Below are positions 18,321-27,970 of a DNA stretch of 64,000 nt, in pieces (the stretch's first letter is position 1; every line of letters begins with the position of its first letter). Location of the stretch: assembly GCA_029547205.1 (NCBI GenBank), contig JAKPPT010000020.1:62001-126000 (forward strand), in the 5' to 3' direction. This DNA comes from Spirochaetota bacterium (lineage in GTDB: Bacteria; Spirochaetota; Spirochaetia; Treponematales; UBA12059). The notes beneath the pieces were generated by a model. It worked only from the letters and a program-made list of their open reading frames with translations, ran no database searches and was not told the DNA's origin. The position numbers and the translations under genes are program-made.

Positions 18321-18358
18321 GAAAAACCTACCTGCTATCTGACAGACAGCAGGTAGGT
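18321..18358 (-). terminator. Intrinsic terminator of the aminotransferase gene
   Basis: ACCTACCTGCT (18326-18336) and AGCAGGTAGGT (18348-18358) form a perfect 11-bp stem with an inner TCT/AGA pairing. On the minus strand it is followed by TTTTTC. It stops transcription from the aminotransferase just ahead of the envelope-operon promoter. Confidence 0.85.
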
Positions 18359-18416
18359 GAGCGGAGGAGAAGACCTATTGCGGGAGCTATTAGGTTAATA
18401 AGCCCAGCAGTATTTT

Positions 18417-19694
18417 TTATTGACCTTCAGGGCTGGTCTTTGCCCTGTGTCCGGATTCATAGGTTTCAATTTCACGGGTGATAATGCGAGCGAGTCGTTT
18501 TATGCCTTCTTCGATTGTTGCGGGATCTGAATACGAGAAGTTGAGGCGCATTGCGTTGTGTTCAGGGTTGTCATAGTAGAATGCAGAGCCAACAACATAG
18601 GCAACTTTTTCTTCTTCGACAGCTTTGATGATGAGTTCATCGGTGTTGATATAATGTGGTAAGCTCACCCAGAGGAAAAGTCCCCCCTCGGGTTTGGTCC
18701 AGGTAACATCCCAGCGTTTTGGCATGTATTTTTCTAAGCATTCGACCATTTTATTGCGCTTTTCCCGATAGTTGTCACAGGTTTTCTTGATGGTGTCGTA
18801 GAGTTTCCCCGTGCGCATATATTCAGCAAGCCATTTTTGGGAAAACACATTGGTGCAGAGATCCATAGCCTGCTTGGCAATCACACATTTGGCAATAAAT
18901 TTTTCATGTGCCATAATCCAGCCTACACGGACGCCAGGAGAGAGTATTTTTGAGAATGTCTTGAGATTGATAACGATACCCCTGTTTTCGCCCTGTTGAT
19001 CAAGCTGGTAAATAGAAGGTAGATGATCTCCGAGGAAGCGAATTTCCCGATAGGGGGAATCTTCTACAATGAGTAAATCCTTACGGTATGCAAAATCGAG
19101 AAGAGCCTTTCGTTTTTCAAGGCTCCAGCAGAGTCCTGCAGGATTTTGAAAATCAGGAATTACATAAATATATTTTATTTTATTCCCACGCGCTTTTGCT
19201 TTGGCGAATTCGCGTTCAAGAATTTCCATATTAAAACCATCGCGTTCTGGAGTAAACGGAATGCCAAGCACATGTGCTGAATACGATTGAATAGCCTGAA
19301 TAGCTCCTACATAGGTAGGACGGCCTGCGATCACATAATCACCCGGATCGAGGAGTATTTTGGCAACCATATCGAGTGCCTGCTGGCTGGCTGAAACAAT
19401 TAGCAGATTTTCTGGTTTAGGCTGAACACCCTGACGGTTTTCAAATTTTATTATTTCTTCTTTGAGACCATTGTCACCTTCTGTGGTACCATACTGTAAA
19501 GCACTTTTGGCTTCTTTTTCGAAGACGCGATCCGCAGCTTCTTTTAAGTCAGCAACCGGAAACGTTTCAGGAGCTGGAAGCCCACCTGCAAATGAAATAA
19601 TCTCAGGGCGTGCAGTCAGTTTAAGCAGTTCTCGAATGACACTTTTTTTCATATTACGAGCGTTCGATGAAAAAACGCTGTCAAAATCCATCAT
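18417..19694 (-). CDS. PLP-dependent class I/II aminotransferase
   Basis: The 425-residue fold-type I enzyme resembles the LysN/aromatic-type branch: ISFAGGLPAPETFP near the N-terminus, LQYGTTEG, LIVSASQQALDMV, and the PLP-binding Lys in LKTFSKILSPGVRVGW (about 245). The substrate-binding Arg in MRLNFSY is present. The amino donor and acceptor cannot be fixed from sequence; 2-aminoadipate, aromatic or branched-chain substrates are possible. It lacks the GntR DNA-binding domain of MocR proteins. A GGAG lies upstream of the ATG, with another in-frame ATG three bases later. Confidence 0.88.
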   Translation of the reverse strand: MMDFDSVFSSNARNMKKSVIRELLKLTARPEIISFAGGLPAPETFPVADLKEAADRVFEKEAKSALQYGTTEGDNGLKEEIIKFENRQGVQPKPENLLIVSASQQALDMVAKILLDPGDYVIAGRPTYVGAIQAIQSYSAHVLGIPFTPERDGFNMEILEREFAKAKARGNKIKYIYVIPDFQNPAGLCWSLEKRKALLDFAYRKDLLIVEDSPYREIRFLGDHLPSIYQLDQQGENRGIVINLKTFSKILSPGVRVGWIMAHEKFIAKCVIAKQAMDLCTNVFSQKWLAEYMRTGKLYDTIKKTCDNYREKRNKMVECLEKYMPKRWDVTWTKPEGGLFLWVSLPHYINTDELIIKAVEEEKVAYVVGSAFYYDNPEHNAMRLNFSYSDPATIEEGIKRLARIITREIETYESGHRAKTSPEGQ

Positions 19695-19958
19695 AGCAGT
19701 TACTCCTCACCATTGATATGCTCGAATGTATGCTGTGAGCATTACAATCATATAAGAAACGTTTGTTGAATCTTTATTCATAGTACACTGAAAAATAAAA
19801 TATGTAAAGTCGTATTTTGAAACTGCATTTTGAATAATAAAACGTATGTAGCGCGAATATCAGGAATCTTGTTTATGACAGGTTTTCATGTTCGTTTTAA
19901 TAGTATATTGTACTCTTTAAATAATGAGCGCTAGCAGATTACGAGAAGGTTGAGCAGT

Positions 19959-21203
19959 ATGAGACGAAATGAAATCGAGTTACTTGCACCGGTTGGATCG
20001 TATGCATCGCTGGTTGCAGCAAAGCAGGGGCATGCAGATGCTGTTTATTTTGGTGCAGATACTTTGAATATGCGGTCAGGTTCTTCAGATATGTTTGTAA
20101 GTAACGATATTTATACACTGACAGCGCGAGCGCATGAATATGGACTTAAAGCATATCTCACGCTTAATACGATTATTTACGACAACGATATACCAATCAT
20201 GGAACGCTTGCTCGATGAGGCAGCAAGAGCCGGTGTTGACGCGATTATTGCCAGCGATATTGCCGTAATACTGGATGCTCGAGCCAGGAATCTTTCGGTT
20301 CATATATCTACACAGCAAAATATTTCAAACAGCAGAGCAGTGGAATACTTTGCGCAATGGGCTGATACAGTGGTTCTTGCACGGGAACTATCTCTCGCTC
20401 AAGTACACACCATTGCTGATGCAATACGTGATAGGTGCATTACTGGTCCCAGTGGCAAGCTTGTACGCATCGAAATTTTTGCGCATGGAGCGCTCTGCAT
20501 GGCAATTTCCGGGAAATGCTACCTGAGCCTGCACACGTACAGTGCGTCTGCAAACCGTGGTCAGTGTATGCAGGTATGCAGACGCAGGTATCGGGTTCAT
20601 GATATCGAAGACGGTTTTGAATTGGAAATTGATAATGAACACATAATGTCGCCAAAAGATTTATGTACGATTGATTTTTTGGATAGAATCATCAGTGCCG
20701 GTGTTTCTGTGCTAAAAATAGAAGGACGCGCACGGCCGCCTGAATATGTGCGTACAGTAACTGAAGCGTACCATGAAGCGCTCTGTGCACTTGCTGATGG
20801 CTATTACTCCCCAGCGCTCATGCAAAGCTTAAAAAGTAAACTGGCCGATGTCTTTAACCGCGGTTTCTGGGATGGCTACTACCTTGGGAGAAAACTAGGG
20901 GAATGGTCAGATGTACATGGTTCAAAAGCAAACTATAGAAGAAAGCGTGTCGGCATTGTAAAAAATTTCTATAAAAAGATTGGTGTTGCAGAAATAGAAA
21001 CAACCGATACGGGTTTAGATAAGGGTGTACGTGTGTTGCTGGTAGGCCCGACTACCGGTTCTGTATTTGTTGATGCTGCTGAACCCTGGTCGGAAGATGG
21101 ACATCCACTTGTGCAGGCGGGGAAGGGTCTGACTATTAGTCTTAAAGTTCCTGAACCGGTTCGCCGTAATGATACTGTGTATGTTTTAGAGCCTCGAACT
21201 TAA
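19959..21203 (+). CDS. U32 family peptidase-like protein (tRNA/rRNA hydroxylation family)
   Basis: The 414-residue protein begins ELLAPVGSYASLVAAKQGHADAVYFG and has the U32 signature FAHGALCMAISGKCYLS followed by ANRGQCMQVCRRRYRV, whose Cys residues can bind an iron-sulphur cluster. U32 proteins were named collagenase-like peptidases, but characterised members (TrhP, RlhA, UbiU/V) act in hydroxylation of tRNA, rRNA or ubiquinone precursors. Which branch this is cannot be decided here. ATG 19959 is preferred over TTG 19950 because the AAGG at 19946-19949 is correctly spaced only for the ATG. It ends in a shared terminator with gdhA. Confidence 0.88.
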   Translation: MRRNEIELLAPVGSYASLVAAKQGHADAVYFGADTLNMRSGSSDMFVSNDIYTLTARAHEYGLKAYLTLNTIIYDNDIPIMERLLDEAARAGVDAIIASDIAVILDARARNLSVHISTQQNISNSRAVEYFAQWADTVVLARELSLAQVHTIADAIRDRCITGPSGKLVRIEIFAHGALCMAISGKCYLSLHTYSASANRGQCMQVCRRRYRVHDIEDGFELEIDNEHIMSPKDLCTIDFLDRIISAGVSVLKIEGRARPPEYVRTVTEAYHEALCALADGYYSPALMQSLKSKLADVFNRGFWDGYYLGRKLGEWSDVHGSKANYRRKRVGIVKNFYKKIGVAEIETTDTGLDKGVRVLLVGPTTGSVFVDAAEPWSEDGHPLVQAGKGLTISLKVPEPVRRNDTVYVLEPRT

Positions 21204-21208
21204 AATAA

Positions 21209-21236
21209 AAAAGGCTGTCATTTGCGACAGCCTTTT
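21209..21236. terminator. Bidirectional intrinsic terminator
   Basis: AAAAGGCTGTC (21209-21219) and GACAGCCTTTT (21226-21236) pair around a 6-nt loop. T-rich tails exist on both strands, so it can serve both the U32 gene and the convergent gdhA gene. Confidence 0.9.
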
Positions 21237-21278
21237 CCTCCTTTTTTATAGTTCCGTATAACTATCAGATGATGCTTG

Positions 21279-22634
<1,356 letters not shown>

Positions 22635-22661
22635 TTACTAAAGTTTTTCTATAAACACATT

Positions 22662-22676
22662 GATGCTTTAAGCATC
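22662..22676. repeat. Inverted repeat at the 5' end of the gdhA transcript
   Basis: GATGCTT (22662-22668) and AAGCATC (22670-22676) flank one base. The element begins just after the predicted gdhA transcription start (about 22678). It could be an operator or an mRNA 5' hairpin. Confidence 0.5.
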
Positions 22677-22684
22677 GTGTTCGT

Positions 22685-22713
22685 ATTCTAAACCTGAATT
22701 GAAAGTTAAGCAA
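22685..22713 (-). promoter_or_regulatory. Promoter of gdhA
   Basis: On the minus strand TTGCTT (22708-22713), a 17-bp spacer and TAGAAT (22685-22690, five of six) precede gdhA, giving a leader of about 53 nt. Confidence 0.55.
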
Positions 22714-22758
22714 GAGGTGTTTTTTAATTATTGAATAGAATATTATAATATTTGAAAT

Positions 22759-22772
22759 AAACAGGCCTGTTT
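22759..22772. repeat. Perfect 14-bp palindrome, operator-like
   Basis: AAACAGGCCTGTTT is fully self-complementary and sits between the gdhA -35 box and the rpsP promoter. A dimeric regulator could bind it; no regulator gene lies next to it. Confidence 0.45.
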
Positions 22773-22845
22773 GTTTGAGATCGTCGTATCAGATGGTTGG
22801 TGTCAGGAAGAATGTGTCGTGAAGCCAGGTGCTTGCTGCAGTACA

Positions 22846-22874
22846 TTGACCAAGGTTTAATTTTACGGTATAAA
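22846..22874 (+). promoter_or_regulatory. Promoter of the rpsP operon
   Basis: TTGACC (22846-22851), a 17-bp spacer and TATAAA (22869-22874) lie upstream of rpsP. The predicted leader is about 57 nt and carries AGGAGG ahead of GTG 22938. Confidence 0.65.
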
Positions 22875-22937
22875 GACACACTACATGTACTCATTGTTTA
22901 TTTGTAGCTGTAGCTATATTTTTCCAGGAGGATTGAT

Positions 22938-23189
22938 GTGAGCGTAAAAATAAGGCTCAAGAAATTTGGAACAAAAAAACGACCATACTATCGCGTAGTA
23001 GTGCTTGATAGCAGACAGCCTCGTGAAGGGCGCACACTTGATGAGTTAGGGTATTACCATCCAATTGAAGCTGAAGATAAACAGGTTCAGCTCAATGCAG
23101 AAAAGGTAAAAACCTGGTTGTCCCGCGGTGCTGAACCCACCGATACTGTTAAATCACTGTTCAAGCGCTGTCATATCACCATTTCATAA
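22938..23189 (+). CDS. rpsP: 30S ribosomal protein S16
   Basis: The 83-residue protein starts MSVKIRLKKFGTKKRPYYRV, the classic bS16 opening, and contains LDELGYYHP. The start is GTG 22938 with AGGAGG upstream; an ATG two bases earlier is out of frame. It begins the rpsP-khpA-rimM-trmD-rplS operon. Confidence 0.97.
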   Translation: MSVKIRLKKFGTKKRPYYRVVVLDSRQPREGRTLDELGYYHPIEAEDKQVQLNAEKVKTWLSRGAEPTDTVKSLFKRCHITIS

Positions 23190-23237
23190 TGGATGATACA
23201 GTATCTGATTGCGCAAAATAATTGGTAAGGATTAAAA

Positions 23238-23471
23238 ATGGAACGCGATCTCGTTGAATTTATTGCAAAATCTCTGGTTGATGATCCGAATTCTGTTTCT
23301 GTTAATATGGTAGAAACAGATCAGGGATCGGTTATTGAACTTAAAGTAGCGCCAGGAGATGTTGGTAAAGTTATTGGCAAACAGGGACGGATTGCAAAAG
23401 CGATTCGAGTTTTGTTATCTGCAACAGCAGCACGAACAAAAAAAGATATTCGTTTACAGATTCTTGACTGA
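23238..23471 (+). CDS. khpA: KH-domain RNA-binding protein KhpA
   Basis: The 77-residue protein is a single KH domain with the GxxG loop in GKVIGKQGRIAKAIRVLL. It lies between rpsP and rimM, the usual place for this UPF0109/KhpA protein, a small RNA chaperone often acting with KhpB. AAGGA precedes the ATG. Confidence 0.92.
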   Translation: MERDLVEFIAKSLVDDPNSVSVNMVETDQGSVIELKVAPGDVGKVIGKQGRIAKAIRVLLSATAARTKKDIRLQILD

Positions 23472-23474
23472 GTA

Positions 23475-23972
23475 ATGAATGAATTAGCCATTGGAAAAGT
23501 GGTTAAGGTATTCGGCCTTGATGGCCGGGTTAAGATCGAATCATTTTCGGGTGAGTTTGATCATTTTTTAACACTTTCGTCTGTAATGCTCCGTTTTGGT
23601 TCGGAAACTAAATCTGCAGAAATCGAAACGTGTGAGTTTCATGCAGGCAGTATTATTGCACGGTTTAAAAACTGTACAACTGCTGAACAGGCTCAACACT
23701 ATGTAGGGTGGGAGCTTTGGGTTGAACGGAGTAAAGCATCCCCATTAAAAGCAAATGAATATTACTATGGGGATCTTACCGGATGCAACGTAATGGATGG
23801 TGCAGCCTGTGTAGGGATAGTGACGGGTGTGCTTGAAACGGCAGGAGGACACCTATTGGAAGTGCAGTGTGGTCAGACCAGTAAATTAGTGCCGTTTCGA
23901 AATGAATTTATAGGGACTGTTGATATACAGGAAAAGAAAATCGAGCTTTTAGCCCCGTGGATACTTGAGTGA
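23475..23972 (+). CDS. rimM: Ribosome maturation factor RimM
   Basis: The 165-residue protein begins MNELAIGKVVKVFGLDGRVKIESF, typical of RimM, which helps mature the 30S head domain near S19. The RimM N-domain covers about 1-85 and a PRC-barrel-like domain about 90-165 (YYYGDLTGCNV, LVPFRNEFI). It starts 3 bp after khpA and its stop overlaps the trmD start. Confidence 0.94.
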   Translation: MNELAIGKVVKVFGLDGRVKIESFSGEFDHFLTLSSVMLRFGSETKSAEIETCEFHAGSIIARFKNCTTAEQAQHYVGWELWVERSKASPLKANEYYYGDLTGCNVMDGAACVGIVTGVLETAGGHLLEVQCGQTSKLVPFRNEFIGTVDIQEKKIELLAPWILE

Positions 23973-24703
23973 AACTGGATATACTGACACTTTTTCCTGA
24001 AATACTCAAAGGATTTTTTGAAAGTTCGATTATGGCTCGTGCTGTAAAGCGTGGTTACATTGAGTACTCGCTTGTGCAGATTAGAGATTTTGCTTGCAAT
24101 AAGCATAATAAATGCGATGATGAAATCTTTGGCGGTGGCGCTGGCATGTTGATGCAGCCAGGACCACTTGAACGAGCCATACAGTCTGTCAGTACACCGC
24201 AGAGCCGTATTGTGTACATGACTCCGGGTGGTAGGCTTTTTAACCAGCGCTACGCAGAAGAATTGAGCAAAGAGCAGCATGTAATTGTGATCTGCGGGCA
24301 CTATGAAGGCATTGATCAACGTATTATCGATAAGTATGTTGATGATGAAATTTCTATTGGCAATTATATTCTCACATCGGGTGAGACAGCGGCACTTGTA
24401 TGCATCGATTCGGTGTTTCGCTTGATCCCGGGGGTGATTACTCAAGAATCGCTTGAGGAAGAAAGCTTTTCGGATGGTCTTCTGGAGTATCCCCAGTATA
24501 CAAGACCTGCAAAGTATGATACTATGCCGGTGCCTCCGGTATTGCTTTCGGGGCATCATGCAAAAATACAGGCATGGAGATATAAAAAGCGGCTGGAAAA
24601 AACATTATTGTACCGGCCAGAGCTGTTACAAAAGCTCGATCCGCAGGTTTTGCGGTTAATTACGGAAATTTTACAGCAGGGGGTAAGTGATGAACCTGAT
24701 TGA
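23969..24703 (+). CDS. trmD: tRNA (guanine37-N1)-methyltransferase
   Basis: The 244-residue SPOUT methyltransferase makes m1G37 in tRNA and prevents frameshifting. The trefoil-knot motifs [15 protein letters not shown] and [13 protein letters not shown] are intact, as is [14 protein letters not shown]. The start is GTG 23969 and overlaps the rimM stop by 4 bp (GTGA), so translation is coupled. Confidence 0.97.
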   Translation: MKLDILTLFPEILKGFFESSIMARAVKRGYIEYSLVQIRDFACNKHNKCDDEIFGGGAGMLMQPGPLERAIQSVSTPQSRIVYMTPGGRLFNQRYAEELSKEQHVIVICGHYEGIDQRIIDKYVDDEISIGNYILTSGETAALVCIDSVFRLIPGVITQESLEEESFSDGLLEYPQYTRPAKYDTMPVPPVLLSGHHAKIQAWRYKKRLEKTLLYRPELLQKLDPQVLRLITEILQQGVSDEPD

Positions 24704-25058
24704 CAAAATACAGAATGCACAGATAAAGAAACTTCCGGATTTTAAGGTTGGTGATACAATTAAGGTAAACTTTAAAATTGTTGAAGGTAAAACAGAACGC
24801 ATTCAGGCTTATGAAGGACTCGTTATTGCCATAAAGAATAGCGGTATTGGTAAAACATTTACCGTACGGAAAAACTCTTATGGTGTTGGCGTAGAACGTG
24901 TATTCCCATATAGTTCTCCGCGCATCGATGGTGTTGAAATTGTCCGGTACGGCAAAGTTCGAAGAAGCAAACTGTACTACATCCGCGATACAATCGGAAA
25001 GAAAGCACGCATTAAAGAGCTTATCGGTGGCAGAAAACCAATGAAATCTGCTGAGTAA
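24690..25058 (+). CDS. rplS: 50S ribosomal protein L19
   Basis: The 122-residue protein contains [23 protein letters not shown] and the [19 protein letters not shown] segment of bL19. ATG 24690 is chosen over the GTG one codon earlier because GGGGG lies 6-7 bp upstream. The start is inside the end of trmD (14-bp overlap). A conserved end of the rpsP operon. Confidence 0.96.
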   Translation: MNLIDKIQNAQIKKLPDFKVGDTIKVNFKIVEGKTERIQAYEGLVIAIKNSGIGKTFTVRKNSYGVGVERVFPYSSPRIDGVEIVRYGKVRRSKLYYIRDTIGKKARIKELIGGRKPMKSAE

Positions 25059-25076
25059 TTTACCGATTACTATAAT

Positions 25077-26087
25077 GTGGCAATAAAGCCAGTTAATTTT
25101 GAGCATATAGTTTCGCATAAAGCATCAGCTGATAAAACATCAGCTGATGTTGTCATTAGCAGAGAATCTGACAGCAGTAAAAAAAACATAAGCACACAAA
25201 AATTAGTTATTCATGAGCAATTGAATAAACGTGTGATTGCTCAAACTGATATACTTACCCGTACTGTTTCAGGTGATTTGATTGCTCTACCAGTCTTACA
25301 GGAAAGAATACTGAGCATTTTACACGCTTTTTCTATACAGCCTTCACCGCTCGCACAACAGGCTGTTTTGCTAGCCATTTCTGAAGGCTTAAAACTGTCC
25401 CCTTCGCTCATTCGTAAAATTATTCACGTTTTAGAAACTGAAATTCATCGTGATGCACTTACTGTGATCCGGGCTCTCGATGACACTGATAGCGATCTGT
25501 TTTTTAAAGCACTCGAGTTACTTACAAGAATTAGATCACTCGGTCAGCACAACTATGAGGATGGCCACACGAATCATGGACAGCAAGGGGAGCACAATGA
25601 GGGACAGACTCAATTCAAAAAACAGGCAATGATTGCAGAAACCGAGGAAAAGCATGCAATCATCAATCAATTTAAAGCGCTCGTAAGCGAATGTTTTAAG
25701 GCAACAGAACAGGAAAAGAACCATGCGGGACATACTACTACGAACACATCTCAAACGAATGGAAGATATGCTTCTCATTTTACCTGGATACATATACCCT
25801 TTTCTTTTATAGAAGGTTCTTTGAATTTGACCGGGTATCTCAGAATGGTATATAATTACTATACAAAAAAAATTGAACGCATGGTAGTAGAATGTACTGA
25901 TGAACAGGCTGAGCGGCTTGCAGTTTTAGAGGCAGGAAAAGTTTTGTTCTGGAGTAGCAATAAAAAAGAATGTACTTCTGCAGAACAGCAAGGACTTGTG
26001 TGTATTTCACAAAAAGAGGTTATTCAAGCTTGTGCCTTATGCGGTATCAATGCTGGTATAGGTGCTGGGTATGAGAAAGAACAGTAA
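25077..26087 (+). CDS. Hypothetical protein between rplS and a FlhB-C-like gene (possible FliK/YlqG analogue)
   Basis: The 336-residue product starts at GTG 25077 and has no signal peptide or membrane helix. The middle (about 155-240) is hydrophilic and His/Gln/Glu-rich. The C-terminal ~100 residues are ordered (FTWIHIPFSFIEGSLNLTGYL), with a layout like FliK or YlqG C-terminal domains, but identity is too weak to assert. In Bacillus subtilis YlqG precedes the FlhB-C-like YlqH near rplS, and the same arrangement is seen here. Its 3' end overlaps the next gene. Function unknown; a link to export-apparatus biology is inference from context. Confidence 0.6.
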   Translation: MAIKPVNFEHIVSHKASADKTSADVVISRESDSSKKNISTQKLVIHEQLNKRVIAQTDILTRTVSGDLIALPVLQERILSILHAFSIQPSPLAQQAVLLAISEGLKLSPSLIRKIIHVLETEIHRDALTVIRALDDTDSDLFFKALELLTRIRSLGQHNYEDGHTNHGQQGEHNEGQTQFKKQAMIAETEEKHAIINQFKALVSECFKATEQEKNHAGHTTTNTSQTNGRYASHFTWIHIPFSFIEGSLNLTGYLRMVYNYYTKKIERMVVECTDEQAERLAVLEAGKVLFWSSNKKECTSAEQQGLVCISQKEVIQACALCGINAGIGAGYEKEQ

Positions 26088-26322
26088 AGCTGCAGCACTA
26101 CGGTATACTCGTGCCCTGCCAGCTCCGCTCATTGTTGCACGGGGTTCAGGCTGGACAGCTGATGCTATTATTAAAAAAGCTCAGGAGCATGATGTTCCTA
26201 TAGTGGAAAATTCGCTGCTTGCTGAGCAATTTGCAAGTTTGGATGTAGGCACTTTTGTACCTGAAGAATATTGGGAGTTGCTTGCAGAAATTCTTGTTGC
26301 AATAAGGAAAGTGTGGATATGA
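26071..26322 (+). CDS. Stand-alone FlhB C-terminal-domain-like protein (EscU/YscU/HrcU family)
   Basis: This 83-residue protein matches the cytoplasmic domain of the type III export switch FlhB from just after the autocleavage site: AALRYTRALPAPLIVARGSG, then HDVPIVENSLLAEQF and VPEEYWELLAEIL. The NPTH cleavage motif and all membrane helices are absent, so it cannot be a normal FlhB. ATG 26071 has AGGTG 6 bp upstream; an earlier GTG (26062) is possible. It overlaps both neighbours. It corresponds to YlqH-type proteins, whose role is not established. Confidence 0.82.
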   Translation: MRKNSKAAALRYTRALPAPLIVARGSGWTADAIIKKAQEHDVPIVENSLLAEQFASLDVGTFVPEEYWELLAEILVAIRKVWI

Positions 26323-27443
26323 AAAAACGGTATGCTGTATCAGATTTAGTTGAAGGTTACTATTTTACGAGTGACGCTTATCTGGATAGCGAGAATATAT
26401 TCGTTCCAGAAGGTGTTCCTATTCGTGCTCGTGACATAGAAAACCTCAAGCGCTGGGATATTAGTCATGTTTATTCGGAAGGAACCCTCACTGCACCAAA
26501 GACCGAAGCTCCTCTCGATGAAACTGATGAACAAAATAAAAAGCTTTTTCAGGACGTCGATGCCTATTCTGCGTATAAAAAGAGTATTATGGATTTTTCG
26601 CTGTTTTTAGCTTCTTTGCAGGAAAAACCCGAAAAACATGCAGTTGATGATTTATCTGAAAAGATTTTAACACTTGCACAGACACAGGAAATAACACTTG
26701 TTTCTGCAATTATTTCTGCAAATATTGAACATGATCAAAATGCACAGAGTGCTGTTAATACAGCAATCTTTTCATTTTTAATTGGTAAGGTGATGGCTTT
26801 GCCTAATTACCGGCTTAAAACACTTATAACTGGAGCACTTTTGCATGATATCGGTATGCAAAAGATACCAGAAGCAATTGTTAAAAAAAATGGAAATCTG
26901 ACACCAGCTGAACTGCAGCAGATAAAAACACATCCGTTGCTTTCGTATCAGCTTGTAACTCGAACACTTGGGTATCCAGATGAAGTTGGCGTTATTGTAC
27001 TCCAGCACCATGAACGCTGGGATGGGGAAGGATACCCCCGAAAATTAAAGGGTGCAGAAATAGATATTCTGGCACGGATCGTTTCTGTTGCTGATGCTTT
27101 TGAAGCAATGATCAGTGAAAAACCGTATCGCAATTCTATGATAGGGTATCAGGCTATGAAGCACCTCATGTCGGATAATGGGCGGAGGTTTGATCCAGAT
27201 GTACTCAAGGCTTTTTTACAGAGTATGGGTGTGTATCCTGTGGGTTCGCTCGTGCTCCTGAATAACTCCGCAATTGCACGGGTAGTAGAAAATCACGCAC
27301 AGGCACCGCTGAGGCCTAAAATTCGTCTGCTTGTCGATGCTACCGGTACTGTATTCCAGGAACATGAAGGGAGCATGATTGATTTGCTTAAAGAAAAGGC
27401 TTTGTTTATCGTGCGGGCAATAAGTCCGCAGGAACTCAAATAA
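26319..27443 (+). CDS. HD-GYP domain protein, predicted c-di-GMP phosphodiesterase
   Basis: The 374-residue protein has an N-terminal alpha/beta region of unknown role (about 1-120) and an HD-GYP domain (about 145-320). The HD metal site LLHDIGMQKIP (about 175) and the full HHERWDGEGYP signature (about 230) are intact, so it should hydrolyse c-di-GMP. ATG 26319 overlaps the upstream stop (ATGA) and AAGGAAAG lies upstream; the longer frame from 26271 is not supported. It is embedded in the ribosomal/export-like operon, and c-di-GMP turnover often controls motility. Confidence 0.88.
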   Translation: MKKRYAVSDLVEGYYFTSDAYLDSENIFVPEGVPIRARDIENLKRWDISHVYSEGTLTAPKTEAPLDETDEQNKKLFQDVDAYSAYKKSIMDFSLFLASLQEKPEKHAVDDLSEKILTLAQTQEITLVSAIISANIEHDQNAQSAVNTAIFSFLIGKVMALPNYRLKTLITGALLHDIGMQKIPEAIVKKNGNLTPAELQQIKTHPLLSYQLVTRTLGYPDEVGVIVLQHHERWDGEGYPRKLKGAEIDILARIVSVADAFEAMISEKPYRNSMIGYQAMKHLMSDNGRRFDPDVLKAFLQSMGVYPVGSLVLLNNSAIARVVENHAQAPLRPKIRLLVDATGTVFQEHEGSMIDLLKEKALFIVRAISPQELK

Positions 27444-27446
27444 GGT

Positions 27447-27797
27447 ATGTCCACTGTTGAAACAGGTAAACATGCCGAACAGTGTGCAGTAGAATTTCTT
27501 GTAAAATTAAATTTTACTATACTTGCAGTTAATTTTAGATGTTTGTATGGTGAAATTGATATTATTGCTCTGCATGAAAATCGTATCCATTTTATTGAAG
27601 TAAAAACTATTGCTGGTGCGGGGAAAGAGAGCCTAGCGGTAACTGTCAATAAACAAAAGCAAAAAAGAATTTCAGAAAGCGCTCAATTTTTTATGCAAGT
27701 GCATCGAGAATATAATAACTGTCATGCACAGTTTGATGTAGTTACCGTTGCAGATACAATTGAGTTAATTGAGCAAGCTTTTCTGGAGTACTCATGA
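27447..27797 (+). CDS. YraN family (UPF0102) predicted nuclease
   Basis: The 116-residue protein has the restriction-endonuclease-like motif GEIDIIALHENRIHFIEVKT (about 32-51, D-x(n)-E-x-K) and the N-terminal GKHAEQCAVEFL helix. UPF0102 proteins are conserved near rnhB/rplS in many bacteria; the substrate is not established. It begins 3 bp after the HD-GYP gene and overlaps the start of the next small ORF by 4 bp. Confidence 0.88.
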   Translation: MSTVETGKHAEQCAVEFLVKLNFTILAVNFRCLYGEIDIIALHENRIHFIEVKTIAGAGKESLAVTVNKQKQKRISESAQFFMQVHREYNNCHAQFDVVTVADTIELIEQAFLEYS

Positions 27798-27970
27798 GAT
27801 TGACAAAAATGTCTATTCAAGCAAGTATAGATAAAGATATGCGTCTGGCTGAGCTAAAGAAAAAAATTGATGATGCTACCTATATCGATGCAGCCATTCT
27901 GCGTATAGCTCAAGTGTTGAGCTCCGAACTTTTAGATACGTATAACGAGGAACATGATGCCAAACTATAA
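27794..27970 (+). CDS. 58-residue FlgM-like small protein (tentative anti-sigma-28)
   Basis: ATG 27794 overlaps the yraN stop (ATGA) and the frame runs to TAA at 27968-27970. The product contains DKDMRLAELKKKIDDATYID followed by AAILRIAQVLSSELLD. This resembles the C-terminal sigma-binding region of FlgM (K-V-x-x-L-K-x-x-I-x-x-G-x-Y, then a helix I-A-x-x-L-L). The usual Gly before Tyr is Thr here and the N-terminal half of FlgM is absent. Position beside FlhB-C-like and HD-GYP genes supports a motility link. It overlaps the next gene by 14 bp. Family call is tentative. Confidence 0.55.
   Translation: MRLTKMSIQASIDKDMRLAELKKKIDDATYIDAAILRIAQVLSSELLDTYNEEHDAKL

Noticed and set aside
23873-24559. 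Minus-strand 228-codon open frame
   Set aside because: It is antisense to rimM-trmD and its Cys/His/Arg-rich product is typical of reverse reading.
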